Source: Acanthamoeba lenticulata (lineage: Eukaryota; Discosea; Longamoebia; Acanthamoebidae). From it: 63,242 nucleotides of DNA. The notes under the pieces were generated by a model. It saw nothing but the letters and a program-made list of their open reading frames with translations. It was not told where the DNA came from and did no database searches. The stretch lies in NCBI GenBank assembly GCA_002179805.1, contig NAVB01000661.1:1-63242 (forward strand), in the 5' to 3' direction. The position numbers were made by a program, and so were the translations under genes. How positions within the stretch are numbered: the first letter of the stretch is position 1; every line of letters starts with the position of its first letter. Below, in pieces: positions 1 to 12,665 of this stretch.

Positions 1-94
1 AAATCAAAAAAAAAAAAAAAATGGCCACAAGAAGAAGGTCAAGTGCACAAGATCTTGAGTTGAACAAGAAGGTCGCGCCTGGCAAAAACCATCA

Positions 95-2595
95 TCAGAG
101 CGAGTAATGCTGGGCGCTGGAAGGTGGCACCCACTCCGAGTAGCCGTAGCCCTGCTCCTGGTGCTCCTCGTCGAGGACGGCCTCGTCGTCGAACCGCGCC
201 TTCTTGCTGTTGCGCTCGCGCTCGCGCTTCTTCTCCCGCTTCTTCCTGTTACGCTCGCGCCGCCGCTCGGCCGCTTCGCGGTCGCCCATGACGTACTCGT
301 CCTCCAGCTTCCTCTCCTCCTCGCTGTCTTCGTCATCATCATCATCGTCGTCGTCGTCCTTCTTCTCAAGCGCTCGCTTCGTCGTCGTGGTCGTCGTCGT
401 TTCCTTCTGCTGCTGCTCGTCTTCGCCCACCTTCTTCTCCTTCTTCTCGTCGCCCTTCTCCTCGTCCTCCTGGTCCTTGGACAGGACCTTGGCCGACGAG
501 ACCTTGCGCTCCTCCTCTTCCTGCCGCTCGCGCTCCTTGATCTCCTGCAGCTTGCGCCGCGCACGGTCCTTCTTGAGGGTCTCGCGCTGCTTGTCCCGGT
601 TGACGCGCGCCAGGTACTCCTGCTTGATCCGCTCCACGTCCGCCGCCAGCCCGGCCTGCAGCCCGGCCCGCACGGCGCCGGGGCCCGCCCGCTGGCCGGC
701 GGCGCCCGGCCCGCTGTCCTTGCCGCCCGCCACTCGGTCGATCGCCGGTTGCGCGATCTGCTCGAGAGAGAGAGAGAGAGAGAGAGCGGCCCCACGTCGT
801 CGTCGTCAACATAAAGAAGACGAAGAAGATGATGAGGGAAAGAGGGGCGGACCTCGATGAGGCGCTCGACGCGGGCGATTTCCTCGAGGAGGGACTTGAG
901 GAGGTCCTCCTTCTTGCGCTGCTCCTTTTTGCCCATGTCCTTGGACAGGCCCGCCATGAAGCTGTCCAGCTCGTCCTCTTCCTCGTTCCCGCCTGCTCGC
1001 CCGTTCGCCCGCCCAGCCTCGAGGTGAGCCAAGCCATCGCCTGTGAATGCGCGTGTGCGTGCGCGGCGCGTACCGCCGGCGATCTTGGCGGCCATCTCCT
1101 CGATCTCGGCGGCCACGATCTCCTTCTGGCCCAGCAGCACCGCCAGCTTGGCCTTCAGGCTCGTCATCGTCTCCGCCCGCGCCGGCGGCGCCCCGCGGCG
1201 TCCCTTCCCGCCTGAACACGTGCATAACAACAACAAAGACGACGTTTCCGTGAGCCAACGATCGTTGACGACGACGACGAGAATGGTAATGGTGGCGGCT
1301 GACGTACCGCCGCGGCCGACACGATCGTAAAAGTCATCGGCGTCGTCAAAGGAGTCGTCCCACTCCTGAACGACGGCGCGGCGCAGGCGCTCCTCCTCGC
1401 GCAGCCGCGCTTCCTCGGCCTTGTCGGCTTCCTGCTCGCTCTTCTTGCGCGCGCTGGTGGCCTCGTCATCTTCGTCGTCTGCCTGTTGCTGCTGTTGTTG
1501 TTGCTTGTTCTTGGCGCCCTTACGGCGCAGCTTCTGCAGCTTGCGCTCGCGCTCCTGCTGCCGGTGGCGCTTCATGAATGCCTTGGCGTCCGCCGTGGTG
1601 CCCTGGAACAGGTCCTCTTCATCAATGCCACCACCACTACCACCGTCTCCACCTCCGCCGCCTCCGCCACCGCCTCCTCCGCCGCCGTCGGCCTCGCGGT
1701 CCAGTCGAGCCATCTCCTCTTGAAGCTCCTCCTCGGCCGCCTCGTCGCCCATGCCCCATCCACAGGCATCGTCGTCATCGTCGTCGTCATCGTCGCCGCC
1801 ACCGGCGCGACGCCGGGCGGCCGCGGCAGCGGCCATCTGCTGGCGGTGGTGGTCGGGATAGCGGCGGCGCTCCTCGGCGGCGCGCTTGAGCCGGACGAGG
1901 CGACGCTCCTCCTCGGCTCGTACGGCGTCGGTGTCGGGCGCCGTGAGCACAAAGAGGCGCGTCGAGGCGCCGAAGCGGACCATGTCGCCCACGCGCAGCT
2001 CGCAGTACTGGCGCGCCGCCAGGCGCCGCTTGCCCACAAACGTGCCGTGCGTAGAGCCCAAGTCGTACACAAACACACCGCCACCCTCACCGCCTTCGTC
2101 GCCGTCGTCGCCGTCGGCCTCGAGGGCGGCGCTGGACGGGGCGCGGTGCTGGATGACGGCGTGGCGGCGCGACACGCTCGGGTGAAGGAGGACGAGGTCG
2201 CAGCCTTCGGCGCGGCCGACGACGTAGTGGTCCTTGGAGCCGACGTCGATGCGCTCGACCTCGACGCCGCCCTTGACCACCTCCAGCGCGTAGGGGTGCC
2301 TTGGCCGCGCGGCCCACTCTGGCACTTCGTACTCGCCCACGGGAGTGGCGGGCCTGGGGGGCGGCTCTTCGTGCCGTGTGTTCTCTCCATCGTCTTCAGA
2401 TTCCTCGCGCGAGTTGTCCGACGGGGGTCGCTCGTCCTCGATGGTTTCCACGACGACCGGGGCATCTTCGTCCATTGTGTCATCTGTTAATTTAGCTTTG
2501 CCTTTGCGATCAGGTTTCGCGGTGGGGCGCCCGAGGGGAGCCTTGAACCCATCGGGTCGGCCGCTCGATCCAGAGCGAGGTGGAGGCGGCTGCAT
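95..2595 (-). CDS. Kanadaptin-like FHA-domain protein, 4 exons
   Basis: Exons 2595-1308, 1211-1074, 992-853 and 757-95 are frame-checked and give 742 residues. After an acidic Pro-rich N-terminus, an FHA domain lies at about residues 100-215: VVGRAEGCD, then PSVSRRHAVIQ, then DLGSTHGTFVG, the phosphothreonine-recognition loops. Next come acidic, Gly-rich and Gln-rich low-complexity stretches, a charged helical segment around ETMTSLKAKLAVLLGQKE, then a long Lys/Arg/Glu coiled coil ending near YSEWVPP. This order (N-terminal FHA, charged C-terminal half, WVPP near the end) is that of kanadaptin/SLC4A1AP, a nuclear protein linked to RNA processing in other eukaryotes. The start is the first ATG after a 144 bp spacer shared with the divergent neighbour. 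Introns 1 and 2 are multiples of three, so the unspliced frame reads through them. FHA is certain; the family name is likely. Confidence 0.85.
764..786. repeat. (GA)n microsatellite in intron 3 of the kanadaptin-like gene
   Basis: An uninterrupted GA dinucleotide run of about 23 bases. On the coding (minus) strand it reads as a TC run just before the intron 3 acceptor, so it doubles as the polypyrimidine tract. Confidence 0.9.
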
Positions 2596-2739
2596 TGTGG
2601 AATTTGATGTGATGTGCCCAGTTTGTATTTCTTTGCTTTTACTGTTGGAAATGTTGAAGAAAACGCCGATGACGTCAGCTGCTCCTTTAAAAACAATTTA
2701 TTTTAGAGGAAAAGCTCGAAAGTAACCAAAACGACCAAG
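2596..2739. promoter_or_regulatory. Divergent intergenic spacer, kanadaptin-like / MGM101-like
   Basis: 144 bp separate two divergent start codons. It is more AT-rich than the flanking exons, with an A/T run at about 2690-2712. Both promoters must fit here or overlap the neighbouring gene. No TATA box or known factor site can be assigned. Confidence 0.5.
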
Positions 2740-4268
2740 ATGAGAGGAAGCGCGAGGACGACGATGGCTTGCAGGATGACTTTTGGAGCCCTTGCTCTTG
2801 GCCAGCGCACTTCCTTGGCTTCACAACCGCTGATTCGTTCATCCAACGCTGCTTGGATCGTAGGCGGGCTTACTCAACGCCGTAATTATGCTCGTCGGCG
2901 CGCTCACGCCGTTCAGGTAAGCGTCTTCTTTTTGATTGGACCCCGCTCTTCTTTACTTGACAGAGTGGTGCAGGGTGAAGTGATGAGTCATCACAACGGT
3001 GAGGATTTTGGAGGCGATGATGAAGATGACGAGGAGTCAGAGTTTGATTTTGGGAACAACGGCGAGGAGATGGCCTTTTCGCCGTTCATGGACAACGCCG
3101 GTGAGCTTGCCCAGTTGCGGCCACAACACACCGAATCCTCCTACGATGGAATTTCGATGCGGCCCTTCCCGCGCAAGGTGGCCAAAACACTGTTGGCCCC
3201 AGTTGATCCCAACGTTGTCGAGATCAAGCCCGATGGCACCGTCTACCTGCCCGAAATCTTCTACCGTCGCATTCTCAACTCTGCATTTGGCCCTGGTGCA
3301 CCCCCTTTTCCCGTTCCATATCGTCTCACGACTACCTTCTCATCCCTTATCGTCCACGCGAGCGCAGGCGGCTGGGCGTTGATGCCACGCGGGCCGGCTG
3401 TCCAAACGGACAAGTACATCACGCGCGAGTGGGCCCTCTTTTGCCACGGCCGCTTCGTCTCCCAGGCCAGCGGCGAGGCCAGCGACGTGTACATGCCTCT
3501 TCTCTTGCCTCCCCTGTGATTTCGTCAACTCGTCTCATCACGGTTGTGACCTCAGCCTGTCGGGCTTCACGGGGCCCACCACGGCGCTCGAGGGCGTCAA
3601 GTCCCAGGCCCTGGTCCGCTGCTGCAAGGACCTCGGTACGCGCCAAGTGCGAACCACGACCACAGGTTTGTCCACGGCTGATTGTGCGTTTGTTGGTGTG
3701 TGCGTGGTGGATGATGGCCAAAGGCGTGGCGAGTGAGCTGTGGGATATGAACTACGCCAACGAGTGGAAGAACCAGTACGCTGTGGCTGTCTGGTGCGAG
3801 AACACAAAGACCGGGCAGAAGAAGACCCTCTACCGACGCCGCGACCGCGCCAACGCCATTCCCTACCCGTGGAAGGAGACTTCCATCACTCCGCCTTCTT
3901 CTTCCTCCTCCTCTTCCTCTTCTTCCGCCGGGAGCTCAGCGCCCAAGAAGGCCTCTCCCTCGCCCTCTTCGACGTCGGCTTCCGCGTCGCCTTCGACTGC
4001 GTCATCGGCTGCGACGTCGCCGTCGGCCGCGGCCGCCAAGGCCGGCTATGCGACGACATCGGCGGCCGGCGCGGTGGACGCGTTCGACATGGACGGGGTG
4101 TTGCCGCGCGAGCTCAAGAAGTTTGCCGGGAAGCGATGGAGCGAGGTGGTGAGCTCAGACGAGGGCCGCAACTATCTCGACTTCATCGTCCAGAACTTCA
4201 CGCCAGGCCCGGCCAAGACCGCCGCCCAGCGCGCGCTCGACACCTACCACGCCTCTGCGACCGCTTGA
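2740..4268 (+). CDS. MGM101-like mitochondrial recombination protein, 5 exons
   Basis: Exons 2740-2916, 2974-3295, 3368-3488, 3556-3635 and 3724-4268 are frame-checked (414 residues). The first ~60 residues are Arg/Ser-rich and poor in acid, like a mitochondrial presequence, and are followed by an acidic patch. The core shows VEIKPDGTVYLPEIFYRRILN, FGPGGWALMPRGP, ITREWALFCHGRFVSQASGE and LVRCCKDLGVASELWD, the conserved blocks of Mgm101, a Rad52-related single-strand annealing protein of mitochondrial nucleoids. After a Ser/Pro/Ala-rich linker there is a C-terminal module (LPRELKKFAGKRWSEVV then YLDFIVQNF) not typical of yeast Mgm101. It loosely resembles the small GK-x-W-x-EV/YL modules found on some nucleases; that comparison is inference. 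Family assignment is strong; mitochondrial location is predicted. Confidence 0.9.
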
Positions 4269-4376
4269 TCGACCCGTCGCTATATTTTTAAAAATAACAT
4301 AAAATTTTGATTAACTTTTTAATTTTTAAAACATTAAGAAAAACAATAAATAAGAATCAGAAGAGGAAATAAAAGT
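4269..4376. terminator. AT-rich convergent 3' spacer between the MGM101-like gene and PIG-Q
   Basis: 108 bp between two converging stop codons, nearly all A/T at 4280-4350. AATAAA occurs at about 4345 on the plus strand and T-rich complements serve the opposite gene. Poly(A) signals of both genes probably overlap here. Exact cleavage sites cannot be read. Confidence 0.5.
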
Positions 4377-7017
4377 TCAGGTGGCGAGCATGATGTCTCC
4401 CACGAGGAAGCGGGCGAGGAGGGTCTGGGGCGCGTAGCGGCGCAGCACGTCGCGCAAGGCGTCTCGGTATCGGTGAAACAGCCCACCCGGCGCCATCGTC
4501 CGGCCCTGCAAGAGAAAAGGGGAGGCGTCAAGAGAACGGGAGGCGCCACAAAGACAGGGCGAGAATGTACGTGAAGGCACAAGTAAGAAGAGGACGAGGC
4601 GCCCGCAGGGACGTTTGTTGTCGGCGGCAGCGGCGAGAACGAGAGGCCACCTGGACGTTGTTGCCGAAAGAACGAAAGCGACCGTTAGCAAAAGTGAAAA
4701 GCGACAACAGAGAAGAGGCGGCAGGGCTACGGACTGGGGAGGGACTCGGGGTCGGTGCGGGCAAGAAACAGCGAGTAGAGCGGGAAGTGGTTGAGGCCCT
4801 CCGTGATAAAGGCCAGCGCGGCGTGGAGGCTCATCACGAGGAGCCGCAGGAGGCCAAAGTAGAGGTAGAACACGAACGTGGTGGGCATGAGAAAGAAGAT
4901 CACCGTGAAGAGCAGCGTGCCCAGCAGCAGCTGGTCCACGTCATACGAGTACGAGTCGATCCGCTCGCGCAACACGTTGCGCTTCTTCCCTGCACAGCTT
5001 TGGTCAACCTCGAGTTGTTGTGACGATCAAGAGGACGAGAATGAGAATGGAGAAGAAGACGCACCGCGAAAGAGCTTCCAAAGAGAGGAGAGGACGTGGA
5101 GCATGATGGCGTAAAAGCGCGCCGAGACGGTGTAAAAGTAAAAGATGTGGATCGTGCAGAAGGAGATCAGGTCGGACAGCAGCGCGAGCGTCATCGTGAG
5201 GCCCAGCAGCCCGGCCAGCGACGCCACACGCAGCAGCAGCGGCAAGTACGGCAGCATTTCTGCGGCATTGCGGCGTCAGCAGCTGAGCTGGGCGGGGCAG
5301 AGGAGGCAGAGGCGGCGGCGCACCGGCGTTGACGACAGTCCACGAGTCCATGAGGTACAGGAACACGGCCCCCAGGGCCTCGCTCAGCTGCGGGTTGAGC
5401 TTGATGCCGGCCGGCTGCGCTCATTTCATAGGTCAGACGATGTCTGACCGAGCGCACAAAAAGTCCGCGGCCGGGGTGGACGTGCCTGGTTCATGAGGAA
5501 GCGGACGCCGCCGCGCAGGGGCTCGTACCAGAAGGCGTCGTAGTCGGACGCGGCGATCTTCTGAGCCAGCCAGTCGGCCGAGCTCCAAGCAACGGCCATG
5601 AACAGGGCCCCGGCCAGCACGTCGATCGCCATCAGCCAGAAGGCATTGGCCAAGCTCAGCTCCACCACACGCCGCTCCTGGGTTCGTGTGGGTGAGGCCT
5701 CATACACGAGCACGAACGCACGGAGATCAGGGAGTGGAGGAGTACAGGCGAGTGGCGCCATGGGCTGCCGCGGCGGGCGACGAGGTAGCGCCACTGGGCG
5801 ACGCACTGGCGCAGGGCGCGTAGGCGGAGGTCGAGCTGTCTCCCGACGGCAGCCACTTGGCGCACCCGAAGAAGAACGGTCAGTCCAAACGGGACCGGCT
5901 GGGCGAGAAACCACAGCAGCGGCGCGATGAGCCATCGATCGAGCAGGGCCACTAGCGCCACCAGCGCGGCCAGCACGCCCCAGACGCGCTTCCCGCAAAC
6001 TGGAGCCAAGTCGATATCGAGATCGGTCTTTGCCTTGTCGGCTGAGAGTGCACGGGCGAGCAGGGCCTCGACCAGCCACGCGCTGCAGCGTCGGTGGTCA
6101 AAATGCTGTGTGGCGTAGCGTTGAAGGACGATGAGGGGAGGCACACCAGCTGATCTGTTCCACGTTGCGTTCGAGGTCTGTGCTGGGAATAGAGGAAGGC
6201 TGTTCTGTACTAGAGCTGTCCTCATCGCCGACACCCACGGCGCCCGCAGCTGCACTAGCTGGCTTGGACGCTTGCTCGGGTTGCTGCTGCTGCTTGTGTA
6301 GCCAGTAGTGTAAAGCCATGCACACGAACAGCTGTTTTTGTAGAAGAAAGGTTTTACGTGCGAAGCAGAAGGGACCAGGTCCTCGTTCATGGGCAGCGGC
6401 CCTGACGTAAGGAAGTGGCCGCGCGAGGAGTCGGGCGGCGAGTAGAGGACCACTTGCGATGCCAGTTGCTCTCCATTGGACCGAGTGCCGTCGTGCTCGA
6501 CTTCGATCACGGAGGGCAGCGGCGCGGTTTGCTTGGTCTCGTTTCCTCTCGATGTGAAGCTCAGGTGCAGCCAGAGGTCTCGTGCCTCCTGGCCCTTAGG
6601 GAAGACGCCAGCGCGACGCGATGGCCCCATGGTACCGAGCACGACGAGGGGCGAGCCGCCCATGCTGGAGCATCGGGCGAGCAGGCCGCGCATGTTGCTC
6701 GACGTGGTGATGCGTTGTAGAGCGTGCTCTACCTCCTCTACCTTTGAGAGACAACATGGGGGCGCTTCAACAATCTGCTGCAAGATGAACCTAGCAAGCC
6801 AAGCAAGAAAGAAAGAAGGAAGGCGCACCGCATGCCCACTTACTACAGCAGCAACGCACACCACGAGTTGTGCCGAACAGCGACGCCACCAGCCAACGAG
6901 GACGTGCTGCGTTCCCTCTTGAATTTCGGTCTGCCGCTTTCGTTGTGGCCACCACAACTGCAATGAGGATGCTGCTCTGTGTGCCTCCTCATGTTGTGCA
7001 CCCTCAACAGTCTCCAT
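4377..7017 (-). CDS. PIG-Q/Gpi1 subunit of GPI-GlcNAc transferase
   Basis: Exons 7017-6844, 6777-5746, 5677-5486, 5414-5324, 5259-5065 and 4989 to about 4731, plus a last exon from about 4506 to 4377. Conserved Gpi1 blocks appear in order: RQLDLRLRALRQCVAQWRYL, SLANAFWLMAIDVLAG, PAGIKLNPQLSEALG, SWTVVNAE, SDLISFCTIHIFYFY, LWKLFRGKKRNVLRERID, DVDQLLLGTLLFT, MPTTFVFYLYFGLLR and LNHFPLYSLFLARTDP. Several are membrane segments. The protein belongs to the ER complex that starts GPI-anchor synthesis by moving GlcNAc to phosphatidylinositol. The N-terminal ~330 residues are poorly conserved. Intron 3 needs a GC donor (listed separately). The junction into the last exon could not be placed in frame, so a mini-exon may be missing between 4730 and 4507. 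Confidence 0.86.
5415..5485 (-). other. GC-AG intron in the PIG-Q gene
   Basis: The exon ends ...LMNQ and the next begins PAGIKLN, both phase 0. The donor reads CCAG|GCACGT and the acceptor GCGCAG|CCG. The nearest GT (four bases downstream, GTCCAC) leaves phase 1, and no acceptor restores the conserved PAGIKLN frame. Exons 2 and 3 are exact multiples of three with this junction. Confidence 0.75.
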
Positions 7018-7099
7018 GAAAATGGTTTTAAAATGAGAAAACAACCAGCTTTTTTTTATTGTTTTATTTTTCCTGCGTCTTTTGTCTAGAGATCAAGAG
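7018..7099. promoter_or_regulatory. 82 bp divergent spacer, PIG-Q / F-box-WD40 gene
   Basis: Only 82 bp lie between the two divergent ATGs. It contains a T-rich run at about 7048-7073. Both 5' UTRs must be very short or the promoters reach into the neighbouring gene. Confidence 0.5.
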
Positions 7100-9015
7100 A
7101 TGGGGAACGGATTAGAGGCACTACCAGAAGAGCTCCTAGTCCACGCCCTTGGATTTTGTCCACCTCCCGCACTAAATGCGCTGAGCTTGGTGTCAAAATC
7201 GTGGCAGATGCGAATGCAAGCAAATGATGCCACTCTCTGGCGTCCTTGGGCGTTGCGCCTCTGGCGTTTTCCTTCCACGGCTCCGACAGCGGTCCCTCCG
7301 GAGATGGAGACACTGAAGCAGGCCCTTGATCGTGAGCACGGCTTAACCCCGGTCCCCTGGCGCCGCTTCCACCACTTGCTCGCCGCTATGTCGGACAACT
7401 GGGCGCGGCTGGCCTTCGCCCGGCGCCATTGGTACCACAACAAGACAGAAGCCCTGACGCTGCGCTACACACACGAGGAACTGGCCAACTGGGACGACCA
7501 GCACGAGGACGAAGACGAGGAACCTGAGGGCTGGGACAAGAGTAGCGTCGCCGGTCTGGCGGTCGATGCCGGCGGCCGTGTCGTCACCGGCGGCGACGAC
7601 GGATGCGTGCACGTTTGGGATGCCCATGGGAGGTAAGACTCCTCCCTTTGACGCTCCTCCAGCAGCAGTCTGACCTGGGCTTCTGGGTCATCGCATAACG
7701 CAGGTTACTCGGGTCGTACTCGGACGAATGGAACTGGAACCACATCTCCTGCGTTTGCCAAAACGAACAGGTCGTTGTGGCCGGCTACATGAACCGCCCG
7801 GTGGAGTCCAAGGCTGGCATCCTCGTGTGGGACTTTGCCACGGGCGAGCAGAAGCACAGCTTCTCCTGCACCGACGAAGTGCGAGATTTGGCCATGCGCG
7901 CGCCCTTCCTCGTAGCTGGTTGCGATGACGTGATGTGCTGGGACCTCAACACGGGTGCCGTCGTCCAGCGAATCGAGTGCGGTTACCCGATGTCGCAGGT
8001 CGAGCTCCACCCGACCGAGTACTACATGCTGCTCACCGGCTCGATCTACCGCAACAAGGTGTGGGTGTGGGACGTGCGCACCCCCAAGAAGTAGTACGTG
8101 GCTGCCGGTTTGGCCCATCACTAAGGCGCCTGCTGGAGATCACACTCGACCAACGCTTGTGGTGTATGCAGCGTGGCCAAGGCCGCATTGGGCGAGAACC
8201 TGGCGCCTCCGTTCGCCTTTGATGCAGAGCGACTTGTGGCCGGTGAGGTGGAGGAGATTGGCGAGGGAGGCGCCGTGCGCCTGTGGGACATGCGCAAGCT
8301 CGCCAAGCCGCTCTTCACCCTCCACCAACCGACCAACCTTGGAGGTGCGGCCATTATCTTTGCTCTCGGCCCCCACTACAGTTATGCTCATGCACACCGC
8401 AGAAAGCACAGGCGACGTCTACGCCGTTGAGTTCAACTCAGAAGTCATCGTGTCGTCTCACGAGATCGGTGGCCTGCGGCTCTGGTACGTGCAAGCCGCA
8501 AGCTTAACAAGTGAGTGAAGAGCCTTGAATGACAATTCTATGCTTGCCGGGGCGCAGGTCGATGGCCGACGGCGCGCTGATTGGCGAGGAGGACAGCTTG
8601 CCCCTCCTGAGGCGTATTGTCATCGATCGCGGTGCGTTCTTCTCATGGGCTTTTCCCAACTGTGCCCAGCCGCCCCGCACAAGACTGATCGAGCTCGCCC
8701 ACGTCAGAGGAGGGCCGGTGCTTCACTGGCGGTGATGATGGTGGCATCTACTTTGTCGACATTCACAAGGAGGCTCAAGCGGCTCGTGAATGGTGCATAC
8801 GACAGGATGGCGAGAACACAACGACGCGAAGGGCGAGGCTGCAAAGGTCGATCCAGCACCTAAGCGTGGTGGAGCCGCCCGTAGCCAACGGCGGGCCGCT
8901 CGATTTCGCGGACGTCAACGGCCTGCAGGTGACAAAGCGTGGGCTGGCCGCAACATTCCGCGACAGCTCCGTCCGCTTCTACGACTTTGCGCCTGCTCCA
9001 CGACAGACGAACTAG
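7100..9015 (+). CDS. F-box/WD40 protein (likely SCF substrate adaptor), 6 exons
   Basis: Exons 7100-7632, 7704-8093, 8172-8344, 8403-8484, 8558-8631 and 8708-9015 are frame-checked (519 residues). The F-box is at residues ~3-50: LEALPEELLVHALGF, ALSLVSKSWQ, LWRPWALRLW. An acidic linker follows (HEDEDEEPE), then WD-type blades: VTGGDDGCVHVWDAHG, ILVWDFATGEQKH, VMCWDLNTG, VWVWDVRTPKK, AVRLWDMRKLAKPLF, IGGLRLW, FTGGDDGGIYFVDI and FRDSSVRFYDF. In this family the F-box binds Skp1 and the propeller binds the ubiquitylation substrate, which is unknown here. The ATG chosen is the first after the spacer, directly before the F-box. Function is inferred from domains only. Confidence 0.85.
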
Positions 9016-9270
9016 CGAGTCGGGCTGTTCCAGCACGCTAGTGTGCTTTCGTTCCCCAAGAGGCAGCTGTCTGGCGGAATTTCTTGTAGACATGCTCGGA
9101 GTTAAGAAGGGCAAGAAGAAACGCAGAAACGTGCCGCCGGCGCCTCTCGGTCCCTTTTTCCCGCCCGCGCGCAGTCGCAAAGCCCGCCGGCAGCTGTTTT
9201 GTTACACATCCGAGCTCTCTCTCTCCGATCAGAGTCGCTACACAAACCACAAGCATCACAAACACACAAG

Positions 9271-10531
9271 ATGGGAGACAAGCAGCAGCCGACCTTTGAC
9301 TTCAGCAAGCTCAACTTCGACCTCTCCGCCGGCGGTGCGGGTGGTTTCAACCTTCAGGGCGCTCTCCAGGGCCTGCAGAGCCAGCTCGGCGCGATGGGCA
9401 TGCTCGGCGCCGATTCGGGCTACTTCAAGACCCTCCCCAAGTCCGTGCAGCGCCGCGTCCGCGCCCTCCGCAACCTTGACGTACGTTCCAACATTCCAAA
9501 TCTGTTGCATCATTTGCGAAATTAATCTTAATTTGTAACAACTTGCAAAAATCTCCATACAGCGCCAGTTCGAGTCGATTGAGGAGGAGTTCGAGAAGGA
9601 GCTGAAGGCGCTCGAGCTCAAGTACCACAGGGAGCACTACACGCCCCTCTACAAGAAGCGCTCCGACATCGTCAACGGCAAGTACGAGCCGACCGAAGAG
9701 GAGGCTAAGGAAGAGGAGGAGGACGAGGAGGAGGATGAGCCCAAGATTGTTGAGCTCAAGGAGGAGAAGAAGGAGGGTGAGGAGGAGAAGAAGGAGGAGG
9801 TTAAGGACGAGAACGTGGTCGGTGTGCCCGAGTTCTGGCTCGTTGCCCTCAAGCACCACGACATGATCGACAGTGCCATTAACGAGAAGGACGAGGAGGC
9901 CCTCAAGTACCTGATCGACATCACTCAGGACCCCGTCGAGGAGGAGGCTGGTAGCTTCACCCTCAAGTTCCACTTCAGGGAGAACCCCTTCTTCACCAAC
10001 GAGGTTCTCAGCAAGACCTACCACCTCGACGGCGACGGCGAGGAGGGTGAGGAAGTCGTCTGCGAGAGCGTCGACAGCACCCAGGTCAACTGGAAGGAGG
10101 GTCAGGACCTCACCAAGGGCAAGTCTAAGGGCTTCGGCGAGGAGGGTTCGTTCTTCAACTTCTTCGCGCCGCCCGAGGTCAAGCAGGGCAAGAACGCCTC
10201 GCAGGAGATCGTGAGCATGATGGAGATGGACTTTGAGATGGCTGTCTCTATCAAGGAGGAGATCATCAAGCACGCCGTCCACTGGTTCACCGGTGATGCC
10301 TCTGTCGACGGCTTTGGACCCATGGGTGAGGAGGATGACGACGATGAGGATGGCGAGGTACTTGCCTCTCTCTTACACTTATTCCCGTCAATTCAAATGA
10401 CTAATTCTACCTCCTTTTTCCTCGTGCATCAGTTCGGTGGTGATGATGATGAGGAGGATGATGACGAAGACGATGGCGACTTTGCCCCGCCCGCGGGTGG
10501 CGAGGCCAAGCCCGAGTGCAAGCAGCAGTAA
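9271..10531 (+). CDS. Nucleosome assembly protein 1 (NAP1), 3 exons
   Basis: Exons 9271-9480, 9563-10357 and 10433-10531 are frame-checked (367 residues). NAP family signatures: LPKSVQRRVRALRNLD, then the long dimerisation helix ESIEEEFEKELKALELKY and YTPLYKKRSDIVNGKYEP, then VPEFWLVALKHHDMI, FHFRENPFFTNEVLSKTY, and SFFNFFAPPEV. The C-terminus is an acidic tail followed by CKQQ. It chaperones H2A-H2B and shuttles between cytoplasm and nucleus in other eukaryotes. The terminal CKQQ is a CaaX-type prenylation box, also found at the end of plant and animal NAP1 proteins. Strong, even codon bias suggests high expression. The identification is secure. Confidence 0.95.
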
Positions 10532-11030
10532 AACAGCGTGCTGAGCACCACCTCTATGTCGCACAATCTCTTCCCCTCTATCCCCCTTTCTTAAGTTTTG
10601 TAGCCACCAAAGGCGCCTGTGAATGAGCAAACCGTTGAAGAATTTGATCGTTTGTCTGCCACCTCTGCTTCTTTTTCTAGCACCACCATCAGCTGGCGAC
10701 GTTGTCCTGCGCGCACACCTACAACCATGCTGGGACGTCACGGGGAGATCCACACCTGCGTAAGTGGAGGAGGATGCGCCCCAGTGGCCGAACTTGGGGA
10801 GTTGCGCGAAAGGAAATTTTTTTGGAAGGGGACGCGACGGTGGCGAATAGCGCAACCACAAAAATGTGAAACGCCTCTATTTTTCGTGATTTACCACGTT
10901 TTCGTATCGCACTTGGCCCGGACGGCAACCGGCAAGAAGAAGATCATCAGTGTGCAGATCCATTCTCTCGGCCACATTCGGCTTGCCTCCCCCCTGTGAA
11001 GAAGAAGTGCGCGAAGAAGTGAGACGAGAA
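10532..11030. other. Intergenic region, NAP1 to AGC kinase
   Basis: About 500 bp between co-directional genes. It should hold the NAP1 3' UTR and the kinase promoter. Reading frames here are short and show no family motif. No convincing regulatory element was seen. Confidence 0.5.

Positions 11031-12665
<1,635 letters not shown>

Noticed and set aside
1..94. Leading poly-A and short frame at the window start as a gene
   Set aside because: It is the 3' flank of the minus-strand kanadaptin-like gene; no coding features.
9425..10282. 285-codon minus-strand frame opposite NAP1
   Set aside because: Leu/Val-rich antisense shadow of acidic Glu/Asp codons; NAP1 conservation explains the plus strand.
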